From Strigops habroptila (lineage: Eukaryota > Chordata > Aves > Psittaciformes > Psittacidae): a DNA stretch of 64,000 bases. Position 1 is the stretch's first letter, and every line of letters begins with the position of its first letter. Both the position numbers and the translations under genes were made by a program. Location of the stretch: NCBI RefSeq assembly GCF_004027225.2, contig NC_044278.2, forward strand, positions 7,378,001 to 7,442,000. The letters run 5' to 3'. Of this stretch, positions 62,201 to 64,000 are shown one piece after another. The notes below the pieces were generated by a model, which made no database searches, was not told the origin of the DNA, and saw only the letters and a list, made by a program, of their open reading frames with translations.

Positions 62201-63414
62201 TGTCAGAAATACCACCACTGCTGGAAACTGTCTTCCTCTTTTACTGGCAAGCCTGGCAGAGAGGCTAGAAAGTGAACAAGCTGCTCTCTCATCTCTGAGG
62301 ATAATATCCGAGACATATTAGCATCAGGAGCTGTAAGAAAAGAGCTTATTCAAGCGTCGCTGGTACTCAACCTGCTCTGTGTTGAGGCTTGTTGCTGTTA
62401 ATTTGAAACTTGCACCAGCCTCATATTTAACACAAACATAAAGAGATTCTCAGGAAGAAAGAGGAAAATTGCAGGTGGTGTCTTCATTGGAAAGGCGCTA
62501 AATGAGTAGTCTGGGCAGAGTTATAACAGGTGAATGTGCTTTCACACAAAAGCTTGAATACATCCCAAATGCAACAGTTTGGCATTCGGAAGCTGTGCCA
62601 GGGAGAGGCAGAACTGCTCAGATGTCCCAGCCAGGCCTGCTTGGGAATTTTTCAGCTGCATTGATTTTACCAACAAAAACGCCAGCTTGCCAATACCCCA
62701 GACTCCTCAGCAGTTCTGATTAGAATTCAGTCAGGAAGGGTTGTTCCAGATTAATGACTGAATTCCTACCCAATGTGATTTTTCTGCGTTGCCCTAAACG
62801 GAGGCCACTGGCCAAATGCCTTCTGGTGCTTGACACAACTTCACATCAAAGAAATGCACACAAGGAGATGCAGTGGCAAAGGAGAAAAGACCAGGTGAGA
62901 GCGCTGACACTGTGCTACCCCACTGGCACAAAGACAGTCTGCTTCTCTCTTCACACTTGTTGCAATGTCCCTTAAGAAACACAAGCTCATCTTTCATCTG
63001 TTTTCTCACCACATCCCAGCCTATAGGAACAGGTATGGAAGATCCCTCCAAAGTTTCTTTCAGCATTTGTTTTAACTTTTGGGTTGGAAACACTTCAAAA
63101 ACAAGGCAGAACAAATCTTGTCTTCATGTAAGCACAGAGCATGTATGCAAGTGTGTGCATGTGCATGCATGACTGTGCAAAAGTGCTTGTGTACCACATG
63201 CCACTGAGATTCTGCTCTGAACACTATGAGCAGAGGATGCTTTCACCTGTGTTTTGGGTTTGGTACCTGCTCAGGGTTCTTTTTTTTTCCAAAAAGAATT
63301 TCTTTGACAACTGGAAATGACAGAAAGGTGATAGATGGATTCATTTGCCACCAGTTTGAGATTGCATTTATGTGGCATAACGCTTCAGAGCACTGGTAAG
63401 CATCGCTGCATCAA

Positions 63415-63545
63415 TCCTATGGCTGAGGGAGCTGAGGCACAAAGTCTTGTCCACAGCCATCAGGAGACAGAAGCAGAACCAGGACCAGGATTCAGATTTC
63501 CTGGTACCTCATTCCCTGTGCTAACTGTTCAAATGCTGCTTACTC
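63415..63545 (-). mobile_element. MIR-like SINE relic
   Basis: On the plus strand GGCTGAGGGAGCTGAGGCAC, AAAGTCTTGTCCACAGCCAT, CAGGATTCAGATTTCCTGG and CATTCCCTGTGCTAACTG follow the antisense order of MIR through the core to the tRNA-derived part. It is well recognisable for its age. Confidence 0.65.
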
Positions 63546-63599
63546 ACTGTGCTTACAGCCTGCTTTCATTGCCGCTTTTCACATCCTTGTTGATCTGAG

Positions 63600-64000
63600 C
63601 TCTCCCTTTAGCTATGCCTTTCAAGTCATAGAAGCTGTAATGAATATGTATCAACATTTCAAAGCCATAGATCCCGTGGTGGAGAAACAGAAAGGGGACG
63701 GGGGAGACAGACACACATACAATCTAATTCATTTTTAAACGTCTGTAATTCATCCAAGAGCATTATCAATAATTACTAGAAGAAAGCAGTAACTCGCATC
63801 ACGAAAAATCAGCGCTTTGGCAAAGAGCTGGCAGCGGGCCTTACAGATATCTTGCACATGCAAACCCTTCCTCGAGCATGCTAATCAGCTGGGGGGAAGG
63901 AGACCTTGCTGCCTGTTCACAGCTCCGCTGGCCTTGCCGGGGAACCCTGCTGCTCTGTCAGCATGGTGCCTGCATCAGGCACGCTGTAGCCTCCCGCAGA
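63600..64000. promoter_or_regulatory. Candidate conserved regulatory element at the right edge
   Basis: After the MIR relic the sequence is single-copy and dense in developmental motifs: CAATAATTACT near 63767-63777, the POU-type octamer ATGCAAAC at 63858-63865, ATGCTAAT at 63878-63885 and directly abutting E-box CAGCTG at 63886-63891. It has no coding potential. Its conserved look is my judgement and rests on no alignment. Confidence 0.3.

Larger units (their letters stand above)
58491..63414. other. Non-coding interval, no gene recognised
   Basis: Single-copy sequence with two small repeats (58880-58913 and 59236-59284, listed separately). Open frames are all under about 110 codons, overlap on both strands and show no domain. 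TG/CATG-rich sequence occurs at 63140-63195. Confidence 0.55.

Overview
The window looks like avian nuclear DNA. The clearest evidence is several CR1 LINE fragments with the bird-type 3' end (a GATTCTATGA-like octamer repeat preceded by the GGTTGGAAGGGACCTT block), degraded amniote MIR-like SINEs, and a solo LTR of a family recognisable from many bird genomes. I cannot name the species. I find no protein-coding gene that I can support. The open frames are short, lack recognisable domains and are scattered over both strands, as expected by chance in 64 kb. I also recognise no tRNA, rRNA, snRNA or conserved miRNA.

Layout. Bases 1-1000 are a strong CpG island that reads as a divergent promoter: six inverted CCAAT boxes (ATTGG) lie on the left, three direct CCAAT boxes on the right, with GC boxes in both arms and an E2F-like site between. 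One gene should leave leftwards beyond base 1 on the minus strand, and another should start near 750-1000 on the plus strand. Its later exons are either far downstream or not recognisable here. From 1 to 42 kb the DNA is single-copy AT-rich sequence with old CR1 and MIR relics, three CTCF-like motifs, two SOX-type palindromes and a fresh-looking 36-bp tandem duplication. A 921-bp solo LTR lies at 42356-43276.

A second GC-rich patch at 45.8-46.4 kb carries two RFX X-boxes 41 bp apart, one of them a perfect palindrome. This is the hallmark of a ciliary-gene or RFX-controlled promoter or enhancer. Splice-donor-like sites lie on both strands to its left. From 46.6 to 54 kb there is mostly unremarkable sequence, including a purine-biased tract. 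From 54.2 to 58.5 kb there is a CR1 cluster, including an inverted pair that could fold as RNA and a 915-bp fragment with ORF2 remnants. The last 450 bases, after a MIR relic, contain POU, E-box and TAAT motifs and may be a conserved regulatory element.

Overall this is a promoter plus a long non-coding (intronic or intergenic) regulatory landscape. No novel protein system was found. The best leads are the polarised divergent promoter and the double X-box element.
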